64,000 nt of DNA, from the NCBI GenBank assembly GCA_031308135.1, contig JAHLJT010009355.1:3409217-3473216 (forward strand). Reading direction: 5' to 3'. The translations under genes were made by a program, and so were the position numbers. Shown here piece by piece: positions 1 through 11,944 of the stretch (position 1 is the first letter of the stretch; each line of letters begins with the position of its first letter). This DNA is from Acheta domesticus. Lineage: Eukaryota > Arthropoda > Insecta > Orthoptera > Gryllidae. The notes under the pieces are model-generated. The model saw nothing but the letters and a program-made list of their open reading frames with translations. It was not told where the DNA came from and did no database searches.

Positions 1-427
1 TAACAGTATATTCCTCGTGCAACTCTTGAGGCATTCGTTCTGTTTACATGCATGAGCCATTTTTCTCTATAAACTGTTATTTTTTCATTGATGGCATATA
101 TATTAAGTCCTTCTGATATACTATTGTTTGTCTTATAGTCTAATTTTGAATATCCTGCCAGCCACCTTAGTGAAATGAAATTCCTAGTGTTCACTAGTGA
201 AACAATTTTAATTCATTTCTGGAATTTTATATATGTTACGGATATAGTGATTAATTAGCAATTACATGTAATCGCTAGTCATTATGTGTAATTACCACAA
301 CAGTAATCAAAGTGATTAATTAATGATTTTGTTCAGTCATTATTCGTAACAGCTAGCGCGATTTGGCTTATGTAATAATTCCCCTAAAAATGTAAACACT
401 TCGCCTAATCATTACGGATATATCGTA
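1..427. other. AT-rich intergenic stretch
   Basis: AT-rich sequence with no coding signal or RNA gene that I recognise. It ends at the 5' boundary of the Helitron-like element that starts at 428. Confidence 0.5.
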
Positions 428-1087
428 TCCTGTATTATTTCAGTAGAATACCTTCCCTTTGCGGCTCTCACAAGCAACCAATCTTTATAATCGAGGTCTC
501 TGAAGAAAGAAAATGGCACAGAGACATGACGAATTGTACTTTCACTTTAAATATATGAACGATTTGTTTAAAAAACGCATCTAAATATTCATTTAAAACG
601 CAATTTCCAACGCACGTCTCGCTAATCTGTATCGTTAAATAACTTCTAAACGAAGCGTTCTAGGGCTCTAAAAACTAAAATTTTGAGGCATAAGGCGTCA
701 AGGAAACGTTCCTCACACCGTCATCTTCAGGATGAGATCTTCTTGACTATTCTAATACATTTTTGCTGCTTCGACACTTCACAATTCTACCCCACCTTCA
801 GAACCTGTAGAATCTGCAGCTGTAAGTGAAATTACTAATTATTTGATATGCTATGGGACTGAATCACAAGTGTGTACCTCTTCGTTCAATAATAAAGTTA
901 CATAAGGATAGTTTGTATTGACAAGGGTGCATTATATTGTTATCAATTACAAGAAGACATATAGAACAAGTGGCGGCGGATAAGAGGGTCTTGAAGGAAA
1001 ATGTATATTACAGGCTTAATAAGGAAATGGAAAAATAAGGAAGAGGGTTGGTTATAGCATGCGACAGCTGTCGCACGGATACGCTAG
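428..1087 (+). mobile_element. Non-autonomous Helitron-like element, copy 1
   Basis: The element starts with TCCTGTATTATTTCAG after an A. It ends with the perfect 16-base palindrome TGCGACAGCTGTCGCA (1060-1075), an eight-base gap and CTAG followed by T. A 5' TC, a 3' hairpin, a CTRR end and insertion between A and T are the hallmarks of Helitrons. A second, diverged copy lies on the opposite strand at 27655-28340 and is similar along its length, which fixes both ends. There is no Rep/helicase coding sequence, so it would depend on a helper element. Confidence 0.72.
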
Positions 1088-1237
1088 TCTGATATAAGTT
1101 GGTCAATATTGGTGATAATTCTCTTTTTCGTGGTGTGGATTTTAGGGGACCGTGAAACTTAGCTACGCATTTCCGAGACGGTAAGGAAGCTTCGGCCTTC
1201 GATGAACGGGGTTAATAGAAAATATCTTTGCGTCTGC

Positions 1238-1860
1238 TCAACGCACAACATCCAAATGCTTTTTTTGAAAAATGCATTTGTTTAAGAGTTTATTAGGGGC
1301 ATGAACATATTTCGTCGGGAAATGCGTTGAGATAGAAATTAAGCGTTGCTGAGGTTCAAGCCGGGACCGCAGCCTCGTCGTCAATTGGGACACAGAGTAG
1401 CGAAGCGTCGGCTGCACCCTGCTGGAAACAAACGCCACTAACAAGAGAACTAGAGGTGCTAAAACAGCTCGTACTTTCTCATCCGTATTTTCATGCAAAG
1501 TTTGGAGAATGTCGAAGGGACTTCATGTAAAATTTCCCCCAAAATATCGGTTTCAAACTCAAGGGGCCGCGGCATGAGCCAGATCAATTGGGGAATATCA
1601 ATTTTGAAGAAAATGGGCTGAAAGGTTTAGCCGCTAACGTTGTTCACCAACGGACAGATAGACGTTTTTCGGTGCGAGGGATGCACAAAACACGGATTCT
1701 GGCTGCACCACATGGTAGATTTTTTCTAAATTTAGCAGCTGAATTTATTGTCGTCAATTTGGACACGCGTCGCGAAGCGTCCGGGGCGCCGTGCGGAAAA
1801 TAAAGCATGCCACAAACAAGAGAATAACTTTGGCCAACACTTTCTGAATATCATTTAGGA
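1238..1860 (-). repeat. Two diverged fragments of dispersed family A/B
   Basis: Parts 1238-1480 and 1535-1860 share a block (around 1375-1450 and 1750-1835) that includes GCGAAGCGTC and AACAAGAGAA. The second part reads, on the minus strand, like the family copy at 52225-52650, with matching stretches near the Phe-rich and GGTTTCAAA-type blocks. Open frames of 70-86 codons here have no protein-like composition and I do not treat them as genes. Confidence 0.5.
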
Positions 1861-1904
1861 GGAGCATTCAAAAAGAAGCGAGCCGGAGACCTAGGAACAA
1901 ACAG

Positions 1905-2185
1905 TACCTGTATGCCAGAATTATTGGCCCTGGCTGTTGAGGCGTTTGTCTCACTGCCACACAAGGTGAACGGCTGTCTCGTATCTCGTAAAATCCCTGG
2001 CGGTGCGTTGGGAACAAGCTCCGCATGCACTGCTTGATATATTCGCCCGAAAAGAATCGTTTGTCCCTCAGAGACTTTTTTAGGGGATAAAATATGGCGT
2101 AATCACACGGAGAGAGAGCTGGACTGTATGGAAGATGACCAATTACCTCCAACTTGAATTTCTGCAAGAGTGCCGTGATTGTATT
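1905..2185 (-). pseudogene. Mariner transposase C-terminal fragment
   Basis: Minus-strand translation contains HLPYSPALSPCDYAIF followed by PLKKSLRDKRF. This matches the conserved mariner block around the third catalytic residue (PPYSPDLSPCDY..LF..LKK, DD34D type). Here the usual third Asp of PDLSP is Ala (PALSP), so a catalytic position is lost. Only the C-terminal third is present. Upstream on this strand it runs into an AAT microsatellite and downstream into family A/B repeat. It is a dead scrap of a cut-and-paste transposon. Confidence 0.72.
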
Positions 2186-2208
2186 TTCAGAAATTGCCGA
2201 TACCCGAA

Positions 2209-2283
2209 TAACAATAATAATAATAATAATAATAACAATAATAATAATAATAATAATAATTATTATTATTATTATTATAACAA
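2209..2283. repeat. AAT/ATT microsatellite with a mirror centre
   Basis: An (AAT)n tract changes into (ATT)n midway, so the whole tract can fold on itself. It lies directly 5' of the LINE pseudogene. Confidence 0.9.
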
Positions 2284-2307
2284 CAACATCAATAACGTAA
2301 TTTAAGC

Positions 2308-3885
2308 ATGGCTTGCATTGACTATCAGAAGGCCTTTGACAGTGTGCCACACGATTGAATCTTGAAGATCCTGGACATCTATCCATTTTATCCTAGACTT
2401 ACTGAGTTTTGCAAGGCTAGTATGAAGTCGTGGAGTACCAGGTTACTAATACACAGCGGAAAGGGAGTAGTAGAAACAAAAAGTATTCAGATTAACAGGG
2501 GAATTTTCTAAGGAGATTCGCTATCCCTTTTGCAGGTTTGCATTAGTTTGATCCCGCTATCTAGACAGTTGTCGCACACTGACTTTGCTTACAAGTTCCA
2601 TGGTGATGAAAGGCCAGTATCACATATGTTTTACATGGATGAGCTTAAAGTGTTTGCAAGGAATGAAGCGATTCTCTCCCAAATGCTGTCCGTTATCAAT
2701 GATTTTAGCAATGACATCTGCATGAAGTTTGGTCTTGATAAGTGTGCAAAAATCAACTTAAAGAGAGGCAAAATGACAACGCCAGAGATTATTGAAGTTG
2801 ATATGCACACTGTGATTCATGATCTTGAGCCAGGTAAAACTTACAAATATCTGGGCATTGAAGAATGTGAAAACATCTCGAACGACACAATGAAAAAGAG
2901 AATTTGCAAGGAATATTACAGAAGAGTGAGACTGGTCCTGCTGTCCGCTCTGAATTCCAGGAATAAAATATCAGCAATAGATAGTTTGGCGGTGCCTGTA
3001 ACCGAATACAGTTTCGGACTAGTGGACTGGACTTTGCAGGAAATTCGCATCATGGATCGAAAAAACAGAAAACTGCTTACAATGCATCATGTCACCCATT
3101 CTCGAGATGATGTACATAGACTTTGCGTGTCACGTAAGGAAGGAGGAAGAGGCCTGAGACAAATTGAGTTCTCTTGGCACAGTGCAATAGTCGGGATGGG
3201 AAAGTATGTAGTCAGCCATCAAGATGACCCACTAATGAGGCAGGTCATGAAATCTGACCGAAGAATGGGAAACAGAGGCATTGTAAGTGTAGCAAGAAGC
3301 ATTGCAAACAAGACTATGCAAGGCACACAGAATGACAGAGACACAGAAACTTCTGATGCTTCTTAACATGAAATATGAGACACAAAAATGTTTCAGAAAT
3401 CGTGGAGAGACAAACCACTCCACGGACAATATTTGAAACGAATGGATAGGGTATAGATTAATAAATATCAATCATTTATGTTTCTTAAAAGGGGATGAAT
3501 GAAGCTAGAATCAGAAGCACTTGTAATAGCGGCCCAAGATCAGGCGTTGAGAATATGACATTATGACAAAGCTGTCCTCAAAATTTCCCAAGACGATAAA
3601 TGCCGCATTTGCCAGGAATCCGTAGAAACCATTGATCAAATTGTCTCAGCTTTTCCAATCCTAGCAAAGACCGAATACTTGAAAAGACATGACAGGGTGT
3701 TTGCTACCTCCACTGGCAGATATGTGTCGCCCTATAAGTTCGAAACACATGTACCAAGTGGTACGAGCACTCACCAAAGCCGGTGACGTCTGTTGGGTTG
3801 TGTACAATATTGGATGACCAACAAATCTAAACTGATCGCACGATAGCGGCAAACAAATTTCGCTACGCATCTTTCAGCAACTAGC
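2308..3885 (+). pseudogene. R2-type LINE pseudogene (reverse transcriptase and start of endonuclease)
   Basis: Fragment of a non-LTR retrotransposon. At 2315-2360 a reading frame gives DYQKAFDSVPHD, reverse transcriptase motif A. It is followed by a motif B-like RGIF.GDSLS (Q replaced by a stop) and by FYMDELKVFA (2632-2661), the catalytic box where the usual DD is DE. The longest open part (2530-3366) has no stop and reads through the RT thumb. Downstream, in other frames, 3602-3700 gives a zinc-knuckle-like CRICQESVETIDQ in which the His and last Cys are changed, then EYLKRHDRV. Around 3770-3880 are remnants of a restriction-like endonuclease. This order is typical of the R2 superfamily. 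Stops, frameshifts and lost catalytic residues show it is inactive. Confidence 0.8.
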
Positions 3886-4179
3886 GGAAGAAGAAGGTAT
3901 TATCTCGAGCAACGAAACAGGCTATTTCAATTGAGCTCAGATGCTTCACTTTTCCTTTCTCGAACTTTTACTTTATACTCAAATCTTAATGTATTGATGT
4001 ATTTCTTTTTATTCAATCAGCAAAGCTTAATTGAAATTTCCGCAACAATGCCGCATCGATATTTGCAAAGCTCATTGTTGTTGAACGTCTATATTGTGAT
4101 ATACCAAATGTGTGGGGAAAATGAGAGCTTGAAAATATTAATTTATTTCCAATACAACATCGTAGCAACGTGAATAAAC

Positions 4180-5340
4180 AGTTTAACACGAGCAGGTTGC
4201 TAAGGTGTGAGGTGCGAAAAACAAGTAATATGACACCATAGCAAGGAGAATAACATTCACAAATGCAGGTTGTTATGATGGGCGTGACGTAACTGGATGA
4301 TTCGAAAAAGTGACTGAAACAATAGAAAAACAATGAAGGCGAGTTTTCAAGGGTTGAGCAGACGAACATAATGTCATTCCGGCTCCAATTTTCGAAGCGA
4401 TCGGATCGCTCGCGGATTCAGTGGTGCGTGTGATAGTTCTTCGGACTTATAAAATATTTCGAGGGACATTTTTCGGACTTAGTTTTTTTTCACCAGTGAC
4501 AAAGGTGGAAGATAGAACAACGTTCGGACTCTGAAATAATTCAACTGAACCGAGCGAGGGACTTAGCAATAATTTATCGGAGACCCAGTCGGTGAAATAA
4601 TAGTACAGCTACGACGGTAGACGTAGTACAATTTCGTAAATAAAATTGTTCGCGTATAGACGCCCATCCGAGACGCAAGTAATAGGGTGTAATGGTAGAT
4701 AGGAGTTGATTTACTTTGTGTTAATGGTGATGTGCTACAAGTGAGAAGGTACCAGCGAGCAAGAAAGAAGAGTAACTAGAAGTTGGTAATTGGTCAGCCT
4801 ATGGTTGTGGTCAGGTGTTGTTAGTGAACGTCGGAAGAACCCGGCGAGGCGCCATCTACCCCGTCGAGGAAGAGAGCTCACGGTATATTTCGAACGAACT
4901 AATTTATTCACTTGTATATGGTCATGACCAAAACGTTCTAAAAATCTGGTAACACTTTGAATCGATGATGCAAATGGTTGAATAAATTCAAGTGATTTTT
5001 GTTTAAATGAATAGAACTGGTTATTATTGTGCAATTCAGCACGAACTTGGAATTTTCTGATTTGTTCGCCTTCCGTACGGAGACTTATTGGCTAAAGGGG
5101 TAAGCAATAGTCATTTAATCGAACCCAGAAGAAAGTGACTGAGGCGTCCGTTTGATTGCAGTTAGTTAGTTATTGTTAATTATAGTTAGAGAGGCGAGTT
5201 GACATGGTTGGCGCGGCTCAATATGGTGGCGGTGATAAGATTGAGATATTTTATTGAGACGAGCTCGTGTTTGCGAATAAACCATTCAGAAACGATTCGA
5301 AACCTGTTTGATAATCCATTTTTTGTCACAGTTTTCTCTT
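4180..5340 (+). repeat. Possible degenerate LTR-like region
   Basis: Several TTCGGACTT-type motifs and a CTCTGAAATAATT block resemble the R region of the LTR at 20516-21744 (GTTTTCGGACTTTG, TTTGAAATAATTTACC). A GGTCATGACC palindrome also occurs in both. I could not define terminal TG..CA ends, a target duplication or coding sequence. It may be an old solo LTR of a related element or chance similarity. Confidence 0.28.
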
Positions 5341-6789
5341 TGCCCTAAGAGAACCAGTGCTGGCAATTCCATGATCTGTTCAGCGTAACCCCTAGACCGA
5401 GAGCCAATACTACCGTTTGAGATGAATTTCGCAGCAGTTTTTTTTATAAATTACTCCTTAGAATGTGCGGGGGGGGTATGATACATTTAATATCATCGGA
5501 TTCCTTAACAAAAGTACTGCATATATTTAATAAAATAAAAAGGTACATTAACCATATAACTTCAACAACCTACGCCTGCGAAAGTTTTTCCATAAGAGCC
5601 TGTATTAATTTAAATTTATTTTATTAAAAAATTAGACTTGTAAGGGCCAAATTGTTTCTTACCGTCTTCAAGAACAGAGATTTTTACTTTCATTTAAAGT
5701 ATTTTTTGGGGACACCTCACCGTGATCGATCTAACGAACATACTGCCTTAAAGTTTTATTTTCCTACGCTTCGATTGAGGCGGTGTCAATATATAAAAAA
5801 GTTGAAATAAATTAACTTAATATTGCAAATCGTAGAATATTAGTAATTTAATTAGTTTATTAGTATTAGAGTTATTTATAAACTGTGTTTTATGTACTAA
5901 AACTACTCGATAAGTTAAAATCTGAATAGAGAAGGAAATAAGTCGTTTTTGCAAAGAATTGATTTTATTCGCCAAGAGAATGCACATAGTTTTGACAACG
6001 CTGCGCTGCCAACAGCGCGTCTGTATAATTTGCTGCGAAAACTGTATTTCTGTTTGTTTCGGTTTGTCAAAGTAAGAAATGATGTCTGCTACTGACTATC
6101 GAAAAGAATGCAGATATGCCATCCAAGCCGCTTTGTTTGAATTGGACGTTTTGAAGCTGAGATGTTAGTAGCGCAGAAAATGCAATATTTCAATATTATG
6201 TAGCTATTCTAATAATGCGAGAATGTTTGTTCTGTTGTAGCACCACTAGTTTTATTCGATTTTTTATATTACCACCCTACGCCGCATTGTAGGCAATCAA
6301 TGTAGAAATGGATATTTGAGAAGTTCATTGTTGAACGACGATGTGATGGGAGACGTAAGATAAAGTGGCTTGATTTACTTTACGTTAATGTTACAATATT
6401 CTCTACGTTCATTAAAATGGTGTGCTGAACTTTAGCACAGTTGGTAGGAATACATACTGATATGCATTGGGTAATGATATCGTAGTTCCGAATGGATTCA
6501 TAATGCGATATATTGAATGGCATTTACTTCCTGATGTTCAATTTATATGGCGTATGATGTGTTGGAAAGAACGACAGCAGTTGCAATTAATGCGAGAAAG
6601 TACGTGCTGTTGTAGCACCACCAGTTTTTCTTTTCTTTAATTATTCTGTGTTTAGAGAACAAAGAATCTTTGTTTGAATACCGCTTGGCGTGCGAATGCT
6701 TTGATACTGTCTTTGCAATTATACTATTTATCAGCGCACTCCCGCATTCTTTTATGCAAGAAGCGTCCTGCATTTACCGTTCGTGTCAT
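5341..6789. other. No recognisable gene
   Basis: AT-rich sequence. A 29-codon frame at 6083 (ATGATGTCTGC start) has no recognisable product. Two short stretches (6226-6262 and 6589-6637) repeat a GCTGTTGTAGCACC hairpin next to a GCGAGAA block that also occurs, inverted, near 1450 and 39860. They are likely ends of an unidentified dispersed repeat. Confidence 0.4.
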
Positions 6790-6962
6790 TTGATTCTGCG
6801 CCTCGACGGGGAAGCCCAGCGGAGAGCCGCACCCGCCGTCGCCGCCAGGAAAATGATCGACTCCCGCTGACCTTTAAAAACTGGCTCTGCCCGTGAAATC
6901 GCAGCTCGCTCACACGCCAGACCGCTGGACCTAGCGCCCGGCAGCGGCGAGGCGTCAAGGTT
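6790..6962. other. GC-rich island 1
   Basis: A CpG-rich segment in AT-rich surroundings. Open frames across it on the minus strand come from its base composition. It could be a promoter-proximal island or a GC-rich repeat; there is no coding evidence. Confidence 0.45.
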
Positions 6963-7690
6963 GCACACACACCTTACAACCTTAAAAAATCCGATTTTTT
7001 AAAAATATTTTTTCCCAGTGCTTTAATTATTTTCCAATATTTTGGGGAAAAAAAATATTTCAATATATGCAATAGTTTTCGAGTTATGATTTAAAAGTCG
7101 CTGCATCATACATCTATATGTATGAGTAGTATGATAAGCAAAACTCATGAATCAAATTTCGCCGCCTGTTTTCCAGAATTACAGTTTTTATTATCCGTTT
7201 CCCTTATAACTCAAAAACTAATCATGTTACAGCTAAGAATTTTTTACGAAGCATGAAACCAAATATTATCTATAAAACAGTACAGTTCAGTATAATGGTT
7301 TTTGTGATAAAAAATTACGAAACCGAAATAAATATTAATAATCAATATATGAATTTTGGATTCAAATTAAAAATATAATTTATTCATATATCTAAATGAA
7401 AGAGCATGGTTTTGTACCTGTGAGTATTTCCAACAACTCAAACGAAGAAATTGGTACAAATCTTCAAAATTATGTGCATTATCAGGGAAAAACTAAGAGC
7501 ATGACAAACTGGTTGAATTTTGATTTTTCAAAAAAAATTGTTGTAATTAAACGCAAATTTTGCATTACAGTAGAGAGATATTTCTGTGTGTCAAATCATT
7601 TTCACTGCTGTGGAGTATGATTTTAATGAAGGAAAAAAGTGGAAAAGTAGTAAAAATTTAACTGCTGTAAGCTGTATCAACCCGCGACAT
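6963..7690. other. No recognisable gene
   Basis: AT-rich sequence. The 74-codon frame at 7396-7620 has no recognisable motif and AT-driven composition. Confidence 0.4.
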
Positions 7691-7694
7691 CGAG

Positions 7695-8875
7695 AAAACA
7701 GGTGTGCTGCAGAATAGCATAGCCTTTCTACTACTAGTTTTCTAATTTGTTTGGTCTAGTCTCCTTTATCGGTTTTGTCCCCAGTCCCCTCCCAGCTGTC
7801 GTCTATCACCGCCAAAAAATATTTTTCACATTTTCTCAATTTTTCGGTTCCCTAATCATGGAACTAATATGACTTTAAAAATAATACAGAAAAGTGAAAT
7901 ATTTTCGTTGGAAAATTTGGTAATACATAAAATGGCGAATAAGCGTTCCTGTAAATGCGAAAGTTTGAAGCTCTTTTTCATAGAAAGTTATTGAGATTTC
8001 TAGAAACTTCGTTGAAAATCACTTGAAGCACTTCCACTCAAAAATGCGATATTGTATAGAAATCGCAGGTAATGTAAATATTAACGGCGTCAGAAATATT
8101 TAAAAAAAAATACATTTAAGTAATTTTTGAAACAAAAGTACATCAATATGCATTTATGTCATGTTATTCAGTTGATTTAGCACTATCCATTTAAGAAAAT
8201 TATAGAAAGATTTTGGAACCATTTTCGAGAAAAAGTAGTTTAAGCGTTTCTGAAAATGCGAACTTTTAGCTCTTTTCACAGAAAACTTTTGAGTTTTCGA
8301 GAAATACTATAAGGCATCATTCAAAGCACATGCACTCATAAATACAATATTGTTTACATATTGCCGGTAATGAAAATATTAACAATGTGAAACGAATGTC
8401 AAAAATATCATTACACTATACAAGTACATTTCACTATATTCTTACAATATATAATATCTTATAAAATATTGGAGCGATTTTTATGAATTTTTTTAATGTC
8501 TTAGGGGCTTCATGTAAAGTACCACAAAATTATAAAGAACGTTTCTCAAACTCACAGTGCTTCGAGTGTGTTCAGAAAGCGGAATATTAATTTTTGGAAA
8601 AAAAAAAAATTACAAATAGTTTAGGCGCTTGTGTTGTTCACAGTCGACAGACGGAAGAACGTTTAAAAGAACACCATTTCGAAATCAAGAACACATAAAT
8701 CGTGGATTCTGACTACACAACATGTTGGACTATATAATTTACTACATATTGGAACAAGATTTATCCGCTTTTTCTGTATCAAGGCCTCACATTATGAGCC
8801 TTTCTGTCTATAGATCGCATTTTTGCAGCAGTATTCCCTAACTTTCTCTAGTATACTACGTATTTTACGTCGTGT
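7695..8875 (-). repeat. Dispersed family A, longest copy
   Basis: Minus-strand copy of an interspersed repeat. One end (7695-7880) has CAGAATAGCA, a CCCAG.TG.C.TCTATCACC block and a TATGACTTTAA block, all shared with 14245-14465 and 30735-30910. The other end (8560-8875) has GTTTAGGCGCTTGTGTT and a terminal block of TACGTA-like alternation shared with other copies. No protein domain is visible. The termini and transposition mechanism are unknown. Confidence 0.55.
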
Positions 8876-9156
8876 ATATTAACGTATACGAGATAGTAAA
8901 AAAGTCTCCAACATGCCCTTCCTCTTGCGTCAGGGACTGTATCCTGTTTAGCTGGTATGTCTCTCAAATACTTTTTCAAATTAGAAAAATGTAAAAACTC
9001 TGGAAAATACTGATGTTTTAAATCTTCAAATAAAGTCTCCTAGAATTGAAACAATGAACAAATAGTGGAAATTTCATATTTTCAATTTTATTGATTTAGT
9101 TTTTACTATTTACGGCGAATATTCGTTGGCATTTAAAATGAAAAATTTATAGATGA

Positions 9157-9297
9157 TGTCATTGCCAACAATACTGTTTATTTGAATTACAGCTTTCGAT
9201 GGCTTAGCCATCATCATCAGTTTCAAGTCGTCGTTTTGTTGATGATGGATAAGCCATTGAAAGCTGTAATTCAAATAAACAATGATGGTAATGACAA
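9157..9297. repeat. Short perfect-stem foldback
   Basis: An inverted repeat with arms of about 56 bases and a short loop (around TTTCAAGTCGTCG). The arms include TTTATTTGAATTACAGC and its complement, with very few mismatches. It is too short to encode anything. It is either a tiny foldback transposon relic or a hairpin RNA precursor. Confidence 0.75.
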
Positions 9298-10125
9298 CTC
9301 CTACAATTATTTCATTAGTTTTACTACCATTTTTAATGTCACTCCATTATGCAAGACAAAAATATTTATTTAGAAACTATGAAAATAATAACACTCTGCG
9401 TCCAGTGTAATAGCATTTATGGTTTGGAAGTTAACTAGAAGGCGCCGTGAATGTCAGATGAAGAGATGAATGGGAAAATAAACATTTTATGTTTATTGGG
9501 CCCTAAAAATTTTAATTCCCTTTACTTTGCGATTTCCTATTCTTGAACCTCACTTTTCTCTGCCCTTAGACTGTGATATGCTAGATTTGTTGTTGTTGTT
9601 TTTTACTAAAATAAGATTTTACCGAAGAAAAGGTCTTATTTGCTAACTGTAATATCACAAAATGCTGCAATAAAAATTGAGTTAATGGTTATGTGAACAT
9701 TGGAAATAAAGTTATAAAATATTACATCTCACCTGGAACAGAAGATAATTTGTGCAAAGAAAACGTTTTAAAATTCAAATTATGCATACTTTTAATTTGC
9801 ACAATTAAGTTAAGGTAGAATTAAATTAGAGTTAACTAGTTATTTTAAATAAAGCTCTCCGTGTAACTACTTATCCGCTAGATAAAATGATCAAAACGAA
9901 ATAATACATTTCCGCCGCAAGAGAGATACTGTGAAGAGGATTAAATACGCTACAAAATATGCAGTTTTTCCGAATACGCCAAGAAATGACCTAGTAAGTT
10001 TATAATCTCAAATCCGAAATAAATTCATTGCAATTTCACGTACACATTTGCATCCAAAAAGCAACTCTACATAAATCTACTGTAACAGCATTCTAACGAA
10101 ATATATGTTTAATTTCGTTTATATA
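9298..10125. other. No recognisable gene
   Basis: AT-rich sequence with no coding signal. Confidence 0.45.
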
Positions 10126-10697
10126 CAGTTGACTCAGGTTATAGTGAACTTCTGAGAACTAACATGTTTGGTTCACTATAATCGAGGTTCAATATATCTG
10201 GTGATGTCATAATTAAATAGAATTTCTTCACAATGATTGATTTTATTAGCATAGAGTTACACCACAATTCATTAACAGCACGAACTGAAAATTGCAATAT
10301 CTTTATTTGTACGCAAAAAAATCAATTATTTTCGATTCTTTGATTCTTTAATTCTCTGATTTTTCATTAGTAATCTCTCTAGATCCTTCTCCAGAGTTCG
10401 TGTTTGCTCCATTCTTGATTTTGCATTCCCCTCTGTCTCTAAGTATCGTAGTCCAGTCCTGACATCCTTCAATGCCTATTGGAATGTTGGAACAGCGTCT
10501 ATCTCTTTTACATAACATACGAGATCCAATTCATTTCCAGGACTTATTTCCTACGTTCACTGCAGCCGAGGTTCAGCTTCACTACAACCGAATCTTCTTA
10601 AGCTTATTTGTAGTGCAAGTGAAACGGAACCAGCGATGTAAGTTCACTATAACCGAGGGTTCGCTATATCCGAGTTCACTATAACCGGAGTCGACTG
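10126..10697. mobile_element. TA-flanked pogo/Tc1-like miniature element
   Basis: Terminal inverted repeats begin CAGTTGACTC and end GAGTCGACTG, flanked by TA on both sides (10124-10125 and 10698-10699). Subterminal GTTCACTATAA motifs occur several times at both ends in opposite orientation. TA duplication with CAGT ends is typical of the pogo/Tc1-mariner superfamily. There is no transposase, so it is non-autonomous. Confidence 0.75.
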
Positions 10698-10989
10698 TAT
10701 TTACTAGTACGAAAAAAATCAACTGTTAGTGTTATTCTCACGAAACAATGTTTCGTTTCGACGCTCTTGCCGTCACTGTGTTTCCCGCCCATGGAATTCC
10801 CCTCTGAGTTTTGCTGACCTCAGTTGCGTTTAGAAAGTCCGGAATAACATTTCATTAATGGATGTCCGTGCGACACGACGTTCAACACCTGGATTTACCT
10901 AACGAAATCGAATTGTTCAGTTTTCAACCGCGGTATCACTTTGAATCCTTTCCCAACCGCCACAATGACCGCGAACTACAAGTTAGACT

Positions 10990-11517
10990 GGTTGTTCGTC
11001 AACTACTGAGGTTATCAGTCCCGTAAGTGTAGTGTGTGTTCTTTCATCGGGGTGTGGCGATGATCTTTCCTCGCTGGATGGCGAGGTCCGGCGCCGACCT
11101 ACCGTCGACAAGCATGGTTGTCCCCGCCTAGATATCTTCCACTAGCGGGGCACCGCCCCAGCCTGGACAAGCTCTAAGGTCCCGACCGGTCTCCCGGCAT
11201 TTGTAGTAGTGTAGTGCATGTTAGTGTGTGTGTGTAAGAGGAGAGGATAGGACAAGGAAGAGGAAGGAAAGATCGCGCGCGGTCCGCGGCCCGTTTGTTA
11301 GGGTACTGCTCCGGTATTCGCCGGGTGTTGATCGGAGAAAGCACGGAAAACTACCGATCAGAGCAGCCGGCAGCTAGTATTCTCCTCCAGACAGCAGCTG
11401 AATTCGACCTACCTGAGAATCCAGTGTCTAAAATCCCGCCGTCGTCGGGAGAGGACCTCCCGGTCAGAGGGACTGCAGTGACATCAGTTGATGCACTGAG
11501 CCGCCTCTCCCGGTCAC
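10990..11517 (-). mobile_element. SINE-1, copy A
   Basis: Full-length-like copy of the tRNA-derived family best seen at 30148-30694. It shares GGGACAAGCTCTA-like, GATCGCGCGCGGTCC and GACTGAATTCGACCTA-like blocks and the CAACTACTGAGG 3' block. Its tRNA head has a degenerate B box compared with the 30148 copy, so it belongs to a different subgroup. Open frames inside it are not genes. Confidence 0.75.
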
Positions 11518-11944
11518 AAACAAGTTGAAATCTCGCCGTTTAGCTCGTGTTTTAAATCCTTTTGCCCTCACATCAAAAACTGTATTAGAAAAAGCACAAC
11601 CCAATTGTTCATTTCAATATTTCTGGCTTCGGCGTTTACTTAAAATGAAAAAAATAAACTGCACTACTAATTCACAAAAATGAATGGGTACTCTTAATCA
11701 CAGAGGTTCCGTCCCGCTGCTGAAATGACGCCTTAATTGAGTTGATCATGGGCTATGCGCGCACGATGAAGTCAAACAAAAGAAAAACACAGCTTCCGCA
11801 CGTTCAATCGCCACTCCCCGCGCTACGTGTTGAGGCACGTGATTCATATCAGCTGTTACCGGTGGCAGTGAACTGTTGCCTCTAATGAGAGACATTGTGG
11901 GAGAGCCCTGATGAAGACTACATCGGAGGTGATTTTTACTTGCC

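Noticed and set aside
2789..2977. Minus-strand frame over the LINE
   Set aside because: Shadow of the reverse transcriptase reading frame on the other strand.
6083..6172. 29-codon frame starting MMSATDYRKEC
   Set aside because: Too short, no homologue recognised, no splice context that I could support.
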